A stretch of 17,480 bases of DNA from Coprinopsis marcescibilis (GCA_004369085.1 ML210542.1:1-17480); one strand, 5' to 3'; shown: positions 1-8,104, counted from the stretch's first letter. The notes: generated by a model not told the origin, from the letters alone. Translations and numbers: made by a program.

Positions 1-417
1 CTACTCGCATTCGACCTTGAGGAGTACGGTTCTAAACTCGAGAGACAAAGCCTGGATTTTTTCGTCGAATGTGCGCGACGCGACGCAGCTTGTCACTCTC
101 CGTCACGCATGTTGCGTTTTGGGAACCCTAGGATAGGTGCAATCAAAGCCCCGGAACTTTCCGTTCTTACAGTGCCGCCAGCCGCTCTATCGAGCACTAA
201 ACAGAAAGTTGCCTTTACCAAAATCATTAGAAATCAACAAAGACAAATAGTGTACAAATATCATCTATGGTACAGGGACAGTGAAGATGCGAGAACGAGC
301 GGCTGGTTTAGGAGCCTGCTAAACTACCTCTTTCCATTGATACCAATTTTACTACCTAAAACGCGTGACACGTCACCCCCAAGTCATCCCCCCTCCAACT
401 TCACTGACAACCACTAG
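1..417 (+). CDS. Open frame from window edge, possible 3' end of an upstream gene
   Basis: Frame 1 is open from the first base of the window to a TAG at 415-417 (138 codons). The first 35 or so codons read like real protein, with an acidic/basic helix-like stretch around EEYGSKLERQ and DFFVECARRD. The remainder is AT-richer and looks less like coding sequence, so an exon could end near position 110 and the rest be chance. No domain is recognised and no start is visible. It could also be wholly non-coding flank of the retrotransposon that follows. Confidence is low. Confidence 0.22.
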   Translation, partial: LLAFDLEEYGSKLERQSLDFFVECARRDAACHSPSRMLRFGNPRIGAIKAPELSVLTVPPAALSSTKQKVAFTKIIRNQQRQIVYKYHLWYRDSEDARTSGWFRSLLNYLFPLIPILLPKTRDTSPPSHPPSNFTDNH

Positions 418-616
418 ACATATCTACCAGAGCGCCCCCTAGTTTCCTAACCCACTAACTACATTAACCCTTCCAAAACTTTCGTCGCTGCCTTACCTTT
501 CTCTCTATACTTGTGTTATCCCTAATACTCTGCGCTATCCCTTGACCGCACCCTCCCAGACCCAGTCCACTTGACCTCCCCTACTACACCTTAATTGCCT
601 GTTCTATTTTTACTTT

Positions 617-680
617 GTCGCTTTCTATTTACGTCGCTTTTTCTACTTTTACGTCGCTTCTCTCCATTATTGTGTCGCTT
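617..680 (+). repeat. GTCGCTT repeats in retrotransposon 5' leader
   Basis: The motif GTCGCTT occurs at 617-623, 633-639, 653-659 and 674-680 (spacings 16, 20 and 21 bp) within a strand that is nearly free of G apart from these motifs; a related GTCGCTG lies at 484-490. Repeated motifs in the 5' UTR of non-LTR elements often carry the internal promoter, so this may be a promoter or protein-binding array. That function is inferred. Confidence 0.6.
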
Positions 681-747
681 TTTCTTCCCGCGTGCCCTCC
701 TTATTTCTCTTTTAAAAGAACATCTTTGTGCAACTAACCACCCTACC

Positions 748-1704
748 ATGACCCTAGCAGCTCCAACTAACCATAACAAAAACCCACCCCCCTCAACCCC
801 GCAGCAGTCCAAGCCCCAACTGGCCCCTTTCTCCCCGCGAAAGCCAATGACCCTGTCCTTCACCCCCAAATGTCAAACCGGCGCCAGACTACTGAACGAA
901 TTCCCCGTTGGCTGCTGCCTTATTGTCAGAGGAGCCGGGCTATCCAAATCCAACCCGAATCCCGTCGCAATCATCGAGGCCGCAATTTCCAAGACGAGGG
1001 TCAAGTACCCAACGAGCCCTGCAATTGTAGACACACCCCTCCAAGTGAACCCCTTTCCCTCAAATTCCCGCACTCAACCATCCAAATCCCTCTCTGCATA
1101 CATCCAACTTGCTAGAGAAGCTCGTGGTGACCGCCTAGAAGGCCAAGAGGACGAACCTAGAATTGATCTTTTGGAAGAGTGGAGGCATGCACTGATGCTG
1201 GAACACCCTGAATGGGAGGTGAAATGGGCGCCTGCAAAATTCGGAAAAGACAAACAACCATCGGTTCGATTCCCCGAGATTACTGGCTCGGCAAGGGAAG
1301 AAACCCCCGAAACGGCATCTGCACGAACGGCCGTTCTCAAATGGCTCGACGCAAAGGGTTACACGCTGACTGAAAGCTTCTTATCAAAGGGAGGCCTGAT
1401 CTGCACCCTGCGGGACTATCGCCACGCCGACGATATCATCGCCCTCGAGAATATCATCATCAATCCCGCGCTTAAGATCAAGGTCACCCCAGTCAAGCAG
1501 ATCGAGATCGAGAACGCCTTCGAAATGATCATACTAGCCATACCCAACGCTGACTACAAAGGGATAGAAAGCAGCATCCTCGAATGGATCGCAACACAGT
1601 CCCTCGATGAGGACGACAACCCCACCCTAGTCGATCATCGCACAGCGCGTACCGAACCCAATGCCATCATCTTCCACCTAACCTCCTGGGCTGCTACTCG
1701 CTGA
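748..1704 (+). CDS. Retrotransposon ORF1-like protein with RRM-like domains, ended by TGA in the second one
   Basis: Predicted 318 residues from the ATG at 748, which has a good context (ACC before the ATG). The open frame extends upstream to a TAA at 592-594 but contains no earlier ATG. The first 120 residues are Pro/Ser-rich and basic. About residues 140-235 look like one RRM-type alpha/beta unit (the strand-like VRFPEITG, then LKWLDAKGYTLTE and GGLICTLRDY). A second unit starts at F258 (FEMIILAIPN), followed by a helix (YKGIESSILEWIATQ) and a strand ending near NAIIFHLTSW. RRM-containing ORF1 proteins bind element RNA as a nucleocapsid-like chaperone. The TGA at 1702-1704 comes just after that last strand, where the second RRM helix is expected, and that helix appears to continue in frame in ORF2. 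The protein is therefore either truncated by a nonsense mutation or joined to ORF2 by readthrough or reinitiation. Confidence 0.72.
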   Translation: MTLAAPTNHNKNPPPSTPQQSKPQLAPFSPRKPMTLSFTPKCQTGARLLNEFPVGCCLIVRGAGLSKSNPNPVAIIEAAISKTRVKYPTSPAIVDTPLQVNPFPSNSRTQPSKSLSAYIQLAREARGDRLEGQEDEPRIDLLEEWRHALMLEHPEWEVKWAPAKFGKDKQPSVRFPEITGSAREETPETASARTAVLKWLDAKGYTLTESFLSKGGLICTLRDYRHADDIIALENIIINPALKIKVTPVKQIEIENAFEMIILAIPNADYKGIESSILEWIATQSLDEDDNPTLVDHRTARTEPNAIIFHLTSWAATR

Positions 1705-1707
1705 ATG
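1702..1707 (+). other. TGA-ATG junction between ORF1 and ORF2 in the same frame
   Basis: The ORF1 stop TGA (1702-1704) is directly followed by the ORF2 ATG (1705-1707), and both ORFs are in reading frame 1. Translation of ORF2 could use termination-reinitiation at this adjacent ATG, as known for some non-LTR elements with overlapping stop/start codons, or stop-codon readthrough. The alternative is that one point mutation (for example CGA or TGG to TGA) split an originally continuous frame of about 2213 codons. The RRM-like fold that seems to span the junction favours the mutation or readthrough reading. Confidence 0.7.
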
Positions 1708-4700
1708 CTATCAAATGAAGTGCGCGAAGACTTCGAGACAACGTTTAAAGGCCTCAAGATGGTTCCTCCCCAACTCCTGCACATGGCCAATGACGAGGGA
1801 ATATGGAGGCTCCCCTTTGCTAATGTCAATGCCACCTTGCGCGACGGGGCCCGGGCCATCAACAACGGAAACTCGGCCATGCAAAGTCAGCTCAACGACC
1901 TTGAGCGCCTGGTGAGGGATCACATTGCGACTTCGACAACCCAACTCTCAGCCCTTAACGAGTCCTTCCAAACATTGACGTCGTCAGTCCGAACCCTGCA
2001 AGATCAGAACGCCATCACGCAACGCGCTCTCTTAGGCCAGTTCACGGCAATGGACCACTCCAAAACCATCAGCGACATGAAGAATCGTGAACTCGACCTC
2101 TGCATGCAGATTCTCGTCGAAAAGGACGAACATCGGCGCAACCAACTGCTGGAGATGAAACAAATGATCTGCGATCGTAGGGTTGAGGCGGAGCAGGCGT
2201 ACGAACGCAGCCACAGCGACGCCACGGCTGTTTTCAGAACTCAAATCGCAGACCGTTCCATTGCCCTGCCGGCTCCTACAACCCCAGACTCACCATCTAA
2301 GCGACGACGAGTGGACAGTGCATCTATGGTCATTGATGACTCTCAGCCCCCGGTGCGACCGTCTTCACCCACCCATGTCCGCCAAGCTGACAAATCCTCG
2401 CCAGCCAAGCATCTAGGGCCCCAGCCCAAGCGGACAGCCTTTCGCGGCGTGCTGGACACGCTCAGAACCTTCGGCAGTGGTACCTCGAGCATATGGATCT
2501 CGCGGAGAAGGGCAGTTTCGAACAGAAAAACGGTGTCATCGTTGTCGAATATTCCATACGTATTTGCAATCATCATTTTATTGTCCATCGTCCAATGTGC
2601 TGCAGCTGCAACTTTCATCCCACCGACAGTCACCTCCTCCGTGTCAGTACTTGCCATCAACGCAAATGGCTTTGTCCAACCTGTCAAAGTCAGCCACCTA
2701 AACTCGATGATTAACGGTAGGAGACCACATGCCTTTGTGATCGGTGAAACCAAGACGCAGTCCAAAGTACGCGATTCGCTCCCACATCATGACTACGACG
2801 TCTATGAGGAGCCAGGTGTCAAAGCGGACGGACATCACATCTTCAAGTGGGGAATAGCACTGGGTATCCGCAAGGACCTACAAGTCCTTCAACGTGCTAT
2901 AGTAAAGCATGCGTCTCTCAAGGGAAGAGTGGTTGCAGTCGATGTTGCTCTGCCCACACCCAACGGCAAATGCTTCAAACACCGACTGATCGCTGGTTAT
3001 GCGCCATGGAACCCCGGAGGAGACAACATGGAGGGGAGCTTCTGGAGTGACATGGCCGACTTCTGTAGTGAATCTCCCCATCCCTGGACTCTGGCTGGTG
3101 ATCTAAACACGACTGTCTCAGCAAAAGAAAGAGCTTCGGGAGGAACAGATGCGAGAGCCCAATACCTGTGTTTCCTCCAAAAGACGAGAGGCGAGGATCT
3201 CTGGACAAAAATTGAAGACAGAGATCGTCTCACCGACTACACCTGCAAAGGCCACAACGAATCGGCCGAGTCTGGGAATATCATTGATCGTGTGGTGACA
3301 TCCGCTGACACCCTGCTGGACAGCTTCATCGAGGTTGGCAAGAAACCAACAGACTGGGTCCCTTTCACCGATCACAGACCGATAGCAGCACGCATCACAC
3401 TCTACTGTCCCAGACTCCTAGAAACAAGCAATCAGAATTATACCACTCTCCCCAGGCAGCAAGTAAACGCACCACGCATTGTGGTTCCAGCAAAAACGGA
3501 GAAGCACAGATACGAGGATTTCCGCACTGCCATTGACAAGAAAACTCGGGATGAAGGCCTCCACAGTATAGTGGTTGATTCGCCGGAAGCGTTTACACAA
3601 CTGTATGATGCCCTAACTCGAATCATTGTTGGCACTGGCGAGGAGGTGTTTGGACTGAAGAAGACCAAATGGCAGAATAGAAGGAAAGACATCACCAACC
3701 CGGAAATTCGAGAGACAGTAGGCCGGATTAGGGCAGTTGGAGGTGCAATCAGGTTCGAAAAGTCGGAACGGACCGCTCAAGTCGCAGACCGGGCTCTGGC
3801 ATGCCACCAAAATGCAATGTGCAACACAGTTGATGTTCTCTCTAACCTGACCAAGCAGCGGAAGGCCCTACACAAAGAACTGTTTGCCCTCAAAGCCAAA
3901 GAGATCATCCAACGGGAGAAGGACAACAACAAGCGACGTGTCACGCAAGCCCTTCATGGTGGTTCAACCAAACGTCTAGTCCAACAGACGCAATTTATCC
4001 CACTCCCCCTGGCTGTCAACTCACTTGACCAACCCGATGATCTCATATACCACCCGGAAGGCGTCATGGCAGAGACAAGAGAATACTTCCAACGCCTATA
4101 CGACCACAGCCGAATTCCTGCTATGGCCAAACCATGGCTATCCACTCCCTCGGTCGCCGCCGTCAAAGCTAGGGTACTCGCAGACCCCTTCACGTGGCCT
4201 AGACCAGCAACGCTCGACGACTTCCGGGCCCTATTACACAGAGGAAACCACTGTCCGTCACCTGGCCCCGACAAATGGGAAAAGTGGGCTGTCAAGTCCC
4301 TGTCTGACGAATCCCTCAACCTGGTGCTGAAGCTTCACAACTATCAGGTCATGAACTCGGTGTTCCCAGGAAACATAAAGGACATGTGGCTCACCATGTT
4401 CCACAAAAGAGGAGTACAGACCGATCTTCAGAACTGGCGAGGTCTGCTGATTTCCAATTTCCTAGCCAACACCCCGATGTCATGGCTGAACTATAGCCTG
4501 ATAAATTATGCAGCAAAGAAGAACATCCTACCAAACACACAAGTAGCTGCACAACCAGGTGTTCAGACTAGGGACTTGATGTCGTTTCTGGCAGGGATCA
4601 AGACCTGGTCGCTTCGAAACAAGAAACCTGTCTATGCAGTCAAAAGAGATCAGATGAAAGGCTTCGACTATCTGTCGCCCGATGGTTTCTATGATGCGGT

Positions 4701-7389
4701 GAGAGCTTACGGATTGCCCGAATCCATTAACGACATAGATAGGGCAGCGCAGACAGATACAAAATGCTTCATCAAGACGGCATATGGCATAACGCAACCG
4801 ATTACGGTCTCGGGTGTCAACAAGCAAGGTGGCGCACTGTCCCCCCTCAAATCAACGTTTACAACCAGCATGGGTCACTATTACCTTCACGACGTTCTCT
4901 CTGATGACCCCGACGCGCTCAGGATCAGCTCAACCACACACCAGCAGGGCGATCCCCACACTCCCGAGGATTCACAGACACTACTGGTGTCCATGGTGGA
5001 GGCAACAGATGACTCATACATTTTCTCCACATCCCAGAAATCCTTACTCACTAATACCTTACAGATGGAACGCTTCCAGTACGCATATGGCTGGCTCACA
5101 CAGTGGTCCAAGTCGAAGGCGTACATTATTAGCGAAAAGAAATCAACCAACCTACCAACAACCATCGAGTTTGAGTCCGTCTCCACGGGGCCTAATACAA
5201 ATCCGATGACGGTCAAGAAACATCATGTGGCCCTAGTCCGAGACGAACTGGACTTCCTGAGGACCAAGGTTGACGACCCCGCCTCGAGGTTCGAGGAACT
5301 AAAGGAAATCATCGAAACGTTCCAGTTCCCCACCATCATTGGACGACTACCCATTACACTAGCCAGGAAGATCGTGGCCCAGAACATCGTATCGCGATGC
5401 AGAGCTCTACTATACCTCCAGCCAATCAAACAAAATGACGCTGAGTCCCTTGATAAGCTCATCATCAGAAGGGTTCACCAGCTCACGGGTTTTCCATTTA
5501 GCCCCAACACAGAGATAGCGACACTCCCGATCTCAGCCCTTGGGCTAGGCTTCCCCTCGATCGCAAGGATCAACGCTGGTATCGCACTAAACGGAATAAA
5601 CCACGATCTCAACCATCATCTATATGCTTACAGAACACTAGCGCAGATAACGTTGAACGACTGGATGTGCGAGAAAAACAACTGCATCTACCCCTTCGAT
5701 GGCGCCGGCTTGAAACGCGATATGTCGCTCACTAGGAATATACCGCAAGCATGGATCATCGCCCACAAGATTCTCAAAGAGCACGGCATAGCCATTCGAA
5801 GGACCGACCAGTCGAGTCTGCTCAGCGGTGACACTTCAGTCTCTCACATCGTCAAACTAACCCAAAACCCCACAGATGCCAACGGACAGTCCAAATCCAT
5901 CAACGGGACTGGCCTCAGATCACTATGCAAGAGTGGGATCCTATCCCTCGGACAAGTTGGGATATGGAAACTTGATCCCGACGGCCGAGTACGCTTCCGC
6001 TGCAATGACATGCCAGAGTCAATTCGAACACAAGCCGCCAGGAAGAATTGGGAACGACTGAAGGGACACCTCACAGAACATGCCGACCTCGACAACCTCG
6101 TCAATGGCCCGCTCGACCTAACACTGCCAAGAACAACCAGGCGGGAACAGGCCGAAGAATACATACGCGCGATGGCGAACATGACTCCACCCGGCACGAA
6201 AAGGATGCCTGGAAATGCGAGCAACGGACTATGGGCAACGGATGGGTCGATGAACCCGGCATCGGCTGGAATACTCGACAACAAAACAGTCACAGCAGCA
6301 GTTGTTGGCCCAAAACCTCTCGCCATGCGAATTGTTGGCACGAACGTCTCAATCCTTCAGGGGGAAGTCATGGGTCTAATAGCGAGCTCAATCCTCTCGG
6401 GATGCTCATCGGGTGGCGAAGATATCACCATCCTCACCGACCATCTCAACTCAGTTCGATTACTAGCCGACAGCAAAACAGCAGTCTCACAGGAGGCCCG
6501 ACTTCGGCACTCGAACGGAAGATCGTACTACAGATGGCTGCTCAAGACCATTAGAACCAGAAGCAACCTCGAGATCAAGTACACGCCGGGACACTCATCA
6601 GAAGACACAACAGAAGCCAGGATGAACAACGAAGCTGACTCGCTCGCCACCGCCTCAAATTGCGACATCTGGACGGTACCAGCTCCCATCCCCACATTCG
6701 AGATGAACCCCTACACATTGTATCACCAGAAGGATGGGTGGATTGAAAGCGACATCGCAAATTACATCGACCTTCGGATGACACGACGCACATCTACCAA
6801 ACTAGGCACAACAAAAGGGTTACGCATGGCGACATGGGCACACAATAGCACTGCACCACCCGAATTCCCGTATACGAAAGCCATATCAGCATACTCCGCA
6901 ACCGTCCAACTCTACACTCGCTCCGGTCAGCTCCCAATTGCCGAGACGCTATATCAAAGAGGGGAGATAACGAAGGACACGTGTCGACTAGGATGCATGG
7001 AGACGGAGACTATGCCTCACCTATTCGTCGAATGTCGACAGTACGAAGCACTGAGGGCGGAGAGCACCAGGATAGTGATGGAGAAGACCAGGGCTATCAT
7101 CTGCGAATACCCGGTCGAAGATCTGGACAAGGAAAACCTTACAAAAACAGCTGAGTGTCTTTTCCGTCACGAACCTCAGATCTGGCCACTTGGTTCATCC
7201 ATGTTCTATCTAGGCCAAACCCCTCCCATCAAGATCACAGCCAAGATCTCAGAAGTTACAAAGAAAAAGATCAATTCGGCACTCACTACAGAATGGCATA
7301 TTGCATCCATAAGGCTCGCGGGAAGGATTTTTGGGGATTATCAGAGGAGGATGGCAAAACTAAACTGTCCCCGTCCAGACAGGACATAA
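1705..7389 (+). CDS. Retrotransposon ORF2 polyprotein: AP endonuclease, reverse transcriptase, RNase H, CCHC knuckle
   Basis: 1894 residues. Residues 1-35 look like the end of an RRM-like fold; 58-165 form a probable coiled coil; KRRRV at 199-203 is a likely nuclear localisation signal; 284-302 is strongly hydrophobic. The AP endonuclease (about 313-565) keeps N321, E348, Y432, D466/N468 (GDLN), D528 and D556-H557, so it should nick target DNA. The reverse transcriptase core (about 840-1130) has SPGPDKW at 852-858, motif A with D982 and FD at 987-988, motif B QGGALSP at 1041-1047, and motif C A-T-D-D at 1100-1103 in place of the common YADD. RNase H (about 1508-1650) keeps the tetrad D1513, E1554, D1579, D1645 and the GH at 1629-1630. 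A zinc knuckle follows: C1760-x3-C1764-x7-H1772-x4-C1777. It acts in the nucleus on element RNA by target-primed reverse transcription. The ATG at 1705 is the first after the TGA; the true N-terminus may instead be ORF1. Confidence 0.93.
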   Translation: MLSNEVREDFETTFKGLKMVPPQLLHMANDEGIWRLPFANVNATLRDGARAINNGNSAMQSQLNDLERLVRDHIATSTTQLSALNESFQTLTSSVRTLQDQNAITQRALLGQFTAMDHSKTISDMKNRELDLCMQILVEKDEHRRNQLLEMKQMICDRRVEAEQAYERSHSDATAVFRTQIADRSIALPAPTTPDSPSKRRRVDSASMVIDDSQPPVRPSSPTHVRQADKSSPAKHLGPQPKRTAFRGVLDTLRTFGSGTSSIWISRRRAVSNRKTVSSLSNIPYVFAIIILLSIVQCAAAATFIPPTVTSSVSVLAINANGFVQPVKVSHLNSMINGRRPHAFVIGETKTQSKVRDSLPHHDYDVYEEPGVKADGHHIFKWGIALGIRKDLQVLQRAIVKHASLKGRVVAVDVALPTPNGKCFKHRLIAGYAPWNPGGDNMEGSFWSDMADFCSESPHPWTLAGDLNTTVSAKERASGGTDARAQYLCFLQKTRGEDLWTKIEDRDRLTDYTCKGHNESAESGNIIDRVVTSADTLLDSFIEVGKKPTDWVPFTDHRPIAARITLYCPRLLETSNQNYTTLPRQQVNAPRIVVPAKTEKHRYEDFRTAIDKKTRDEGLHSIVVDSPEAFTQLYDALTRIIVGTGEEVFGLKKTKWQNRRKDITNPEIRETVGRIRAVGGAIRFEKSERTAQVADRALACHQNAMCNTVDVLSNLTKQRKALHKELFALKAKEIIQREKDNNKRRVTQALHGGSTKRLVQQTQFIPLPLAVNSLDQPDDLIYHPEGVMAETREYFQRLYDHSRIPAMAKPWLSTPSVAAVKARVLADPFTWPRPATLDDFRALLHRGNHCPSPGPDKWEKWAVKSLSDESLNLVLKLHNYQVMNSVFPGNIKDMWLTMFHKRGVQTDLQNWRGLLISNFLANTPMSWLNYSLINYAAKKNILPNTQVAAQPGVQTRDLMSFLAGIKTWSLRNKKPVYAVKRDQMKGFDYLSPDGFYDAVRAYGLPESINDIDRAAQTDTKCFIKTAYGITQPITVSGVNKQGGALSPLKSTFTTSMGHYYLHDVLSDDPDALRISSTTHQQGDPHTPEDSQTLLVSMVEATDDSYIFSTSQKSLLTNTLQMERFQYAYGWLTQWSKSKAYIISEKKSTNLPTTIEFESVSTGPNTNPMTVKKHHVALVRDELDFLRTKVDDPASRFEELKEIIETFQFPTIIGRLPITLARKIVAQNIVSRCRALLYLQPIKQNDAESLDKLIIRRVHQLTGFPFSPNTEIATLPISALGLGFPSIARINAGIALNGINHDLNHHLYAYRTLAQITLNDWMCEKNNCIYPFDGAGLKRDMSLTRNIPQAWIIAHKILKEHGIAIRRTDQSSLLSGDTSVSHIVKLTQNPTDANGQSKSINGTGLRSLCKSGILSLGQVGIWKLDPDGRVRFRCNDMPESIRTQAARKNWERLKGHLTEHADLDNLVNGPLDLTLPRTTRREQAEEYIRAMANMTPPGTKRMPGNASNGLWATDGSMNPASAGILDNKTVTAAVVGPKPLAMRIVGTNVSILQGEVMGLIASSILSGCSSGGEDITILTDHLNSVRLLADSKTAVSQEARLRHSNGRSYYRWLLKTIRTRSNLEIKYTPGHSSEDTTEARMNNEADSLATASNCDIWTVPAPIPTFEMNPYTLYHQKDGWIESDIANYIDLRMTRRTSTKLGTTKGLRMATWAHNSTAPPEFPYTKAISAYSATVQLYTRSGQLPIAETLYQRGEITKDTCRLGCMETETMPHLFVECRQYEALRAESTRIVMEKTRAIICEYPVEDLDKENLTKTAECLFRHEPQIWPLGSSMFYLGQTPPIKITAKISEVTKKKINSALTTEWHIASIRLAGRIFGDYQRRMAKLNCPRPDRT

Positions 7390-7502
7390 GGGAACAGTAC
7401 CCAACAGCACTTTATACACATACTCCGTCGAGGTCTTTTTAACAATCGACCCTAGTTTCTTGTAAACGTAGACGGTAGCTATTATTGTAACAATTGTAAC
7501 AA
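7390..7502 (+). repeat. Retrotransposon 3' UTR ending in 2 x TTGTAACAA
   Basis: The 113 bp after the ORF2 TAA contain a TTTTT run at 7436-7440 and end with two perfect copies of TTGTAACAA at 7485-7493 and 7494-7502. Several non-LTR lineages end in short tandem repeats rather than poly(A), because the reverse transcriptase initiates or slips at the RNA 3' end. I therefore take 7502 as the probable 3' terminus. No poly(A) tail is seen. Confidence 0.6.
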
Positions 7503-7560
7503 AGAAGCCAATAAGCGCCCATCGTTAACTCTCATTAACGCGACAGGTTATGGGCCCTGA

Positions 7561-7650
7561 TGCATCAAGAGGGAATCGAACCCCCGGCGGGTCGAGACAA
7601 ACGCAAGTCCCAAATGGCAACGACCCAGGTTACCACTACCCCATTGATGC
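7561..7650 (-). tRNA. tRNA-Gly(GCC) with 19-nt intron
   Basis: On the minus strand all arms fold. The acceptor stem GCATCAA/TTGATGC (7650-7644 with 7568-7562) has discriminator A at 7561. The D-arm is GGGT/ACCT with an AGTGGTA loop, the anticodon stem GGTCG/CGACC, the T-arm GGGGG-TTCGATT-CCCTC. The anticodon loop starts TTGCCA, giving anticodon GCC at 7618-7616. The stretch between anticodon-stem strands is 26 nt, so a 19-nt intron follows position 37 (about 7614-7596) in the canonical place for nuclear tRNA introns. The mature length is 71 nt, right for tRNA-Gly, and discriminator A is usual for eukaryotic Gly. The B box GGTTCGATTCC is perfect and the A box is TGGGGTAGTGG. No run of four or more T lies within 120 nt downstream. 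Confidence 0.93.
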
Positions 7651-8104
7651 GTGTGCAAATGCCCGCTCTTTCTGTTTAAATGTCCTTCTAGGTTCGTCGC
7701 TGTGCGGGTGAAAAAATACAGAGGTGCTCCAGCAAAAGGTTGAAAGGAACAGCACATGCCAAGATTGGGCCGTGATGCAGGATGTAGAATCATGGGAGTG
7801 ACGCTGAAATTTTTAGATCAATTCGCACTGTGAAATAGTGGTATGGTATGTACAGGTCATGAACGGGGTAGCATCAGTCATCTCATAAAGGTCATCACAA
7901 GTCGTGGCGTCATAGCAAACAAAGGACACGATCGCAAGTCAAAGCAAGAGCCCAAAAACACAAAAACCATCACAAAAACGCGCAAAACATCCAACGCGAG
8001 CCGTCATCGAAATCATGCACAGCGGGGAGAACAAGGTATCGCAAGAGCCCATGGCCTGGAACAAAAGTTGTACGGTATCACAATCACCCCCACCCACCCT
8101 CCCA
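7651..8104. other. Intergenic region between tRNA-Gly and the SAM/coiled-coil gene
   Basis: No convincing gene is seen. On the minus strand the stretch next to 8105 is T/G-rich and probably is the 3' UTR of the SAM/coiled-coil gene. A + strand open frame across 7843-8316 is low-complexity (Pro/His/Thr) and largely the antisense of that gene's 3' end. The sequence at 7651-7700 is the 5' flank of the tRNA gene, with no clear TATA element. Confidence 0.5.

Larger units (their letters stand above)
484..7502 (+). mobile_element. Non-LTR (LINE) retrotransposon, Tad1/I-like, nearly full length
   Basis: The element has a CT-rich 5' leader, ORF1 with RRM-like folds, ORF2 with AP-type endonuclease, reverse transcriptase, RNase H and a C-terminal CCHC knuckle, and a short 3' UTR ending in two copies of a 9-bp repeat. 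This order (ORF1, APE, RT, RNH, CCHC) is that of the I/Tad1 lineages of non-LTR elements, and Tad1-type elements are the common ones in filamentous fungi. There are no LTRs, integrase or protease. The 1894-codon ORF2 is uninterrupted and every catalytic residue inspected is present, which suggests a young copy. The 3' end is placed at the TTGTAACAA repeat; the 5' end is not defined because I found no convincing target-site duplication, and the start given is simply the first GTCGCT motif of the leader. Transcription should start from an internal 5' UTR promoter, and integration should be by target-primed reverse transcription. Confidence 0.88.

Noticed and set aside
61..72. 12-base word TTCGTCGAATGT shared by the left edge and the ORF2 CCHC knuckle (7024-7035), both coding F-V-E-C
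   Set aside because: I considered a second, truncated retrotransposon copy at the left edge, but sequence on either side does not match ORF2, so the shared word is taken as chance.
595..747. Upstream extension of ORF1 from a TTG at 595
   Set aside because: The extension has no ATG and translates the pyrimidine-rich repeat leader into Phe/Leu/Arg runs; the ATG at 748 has a better context.
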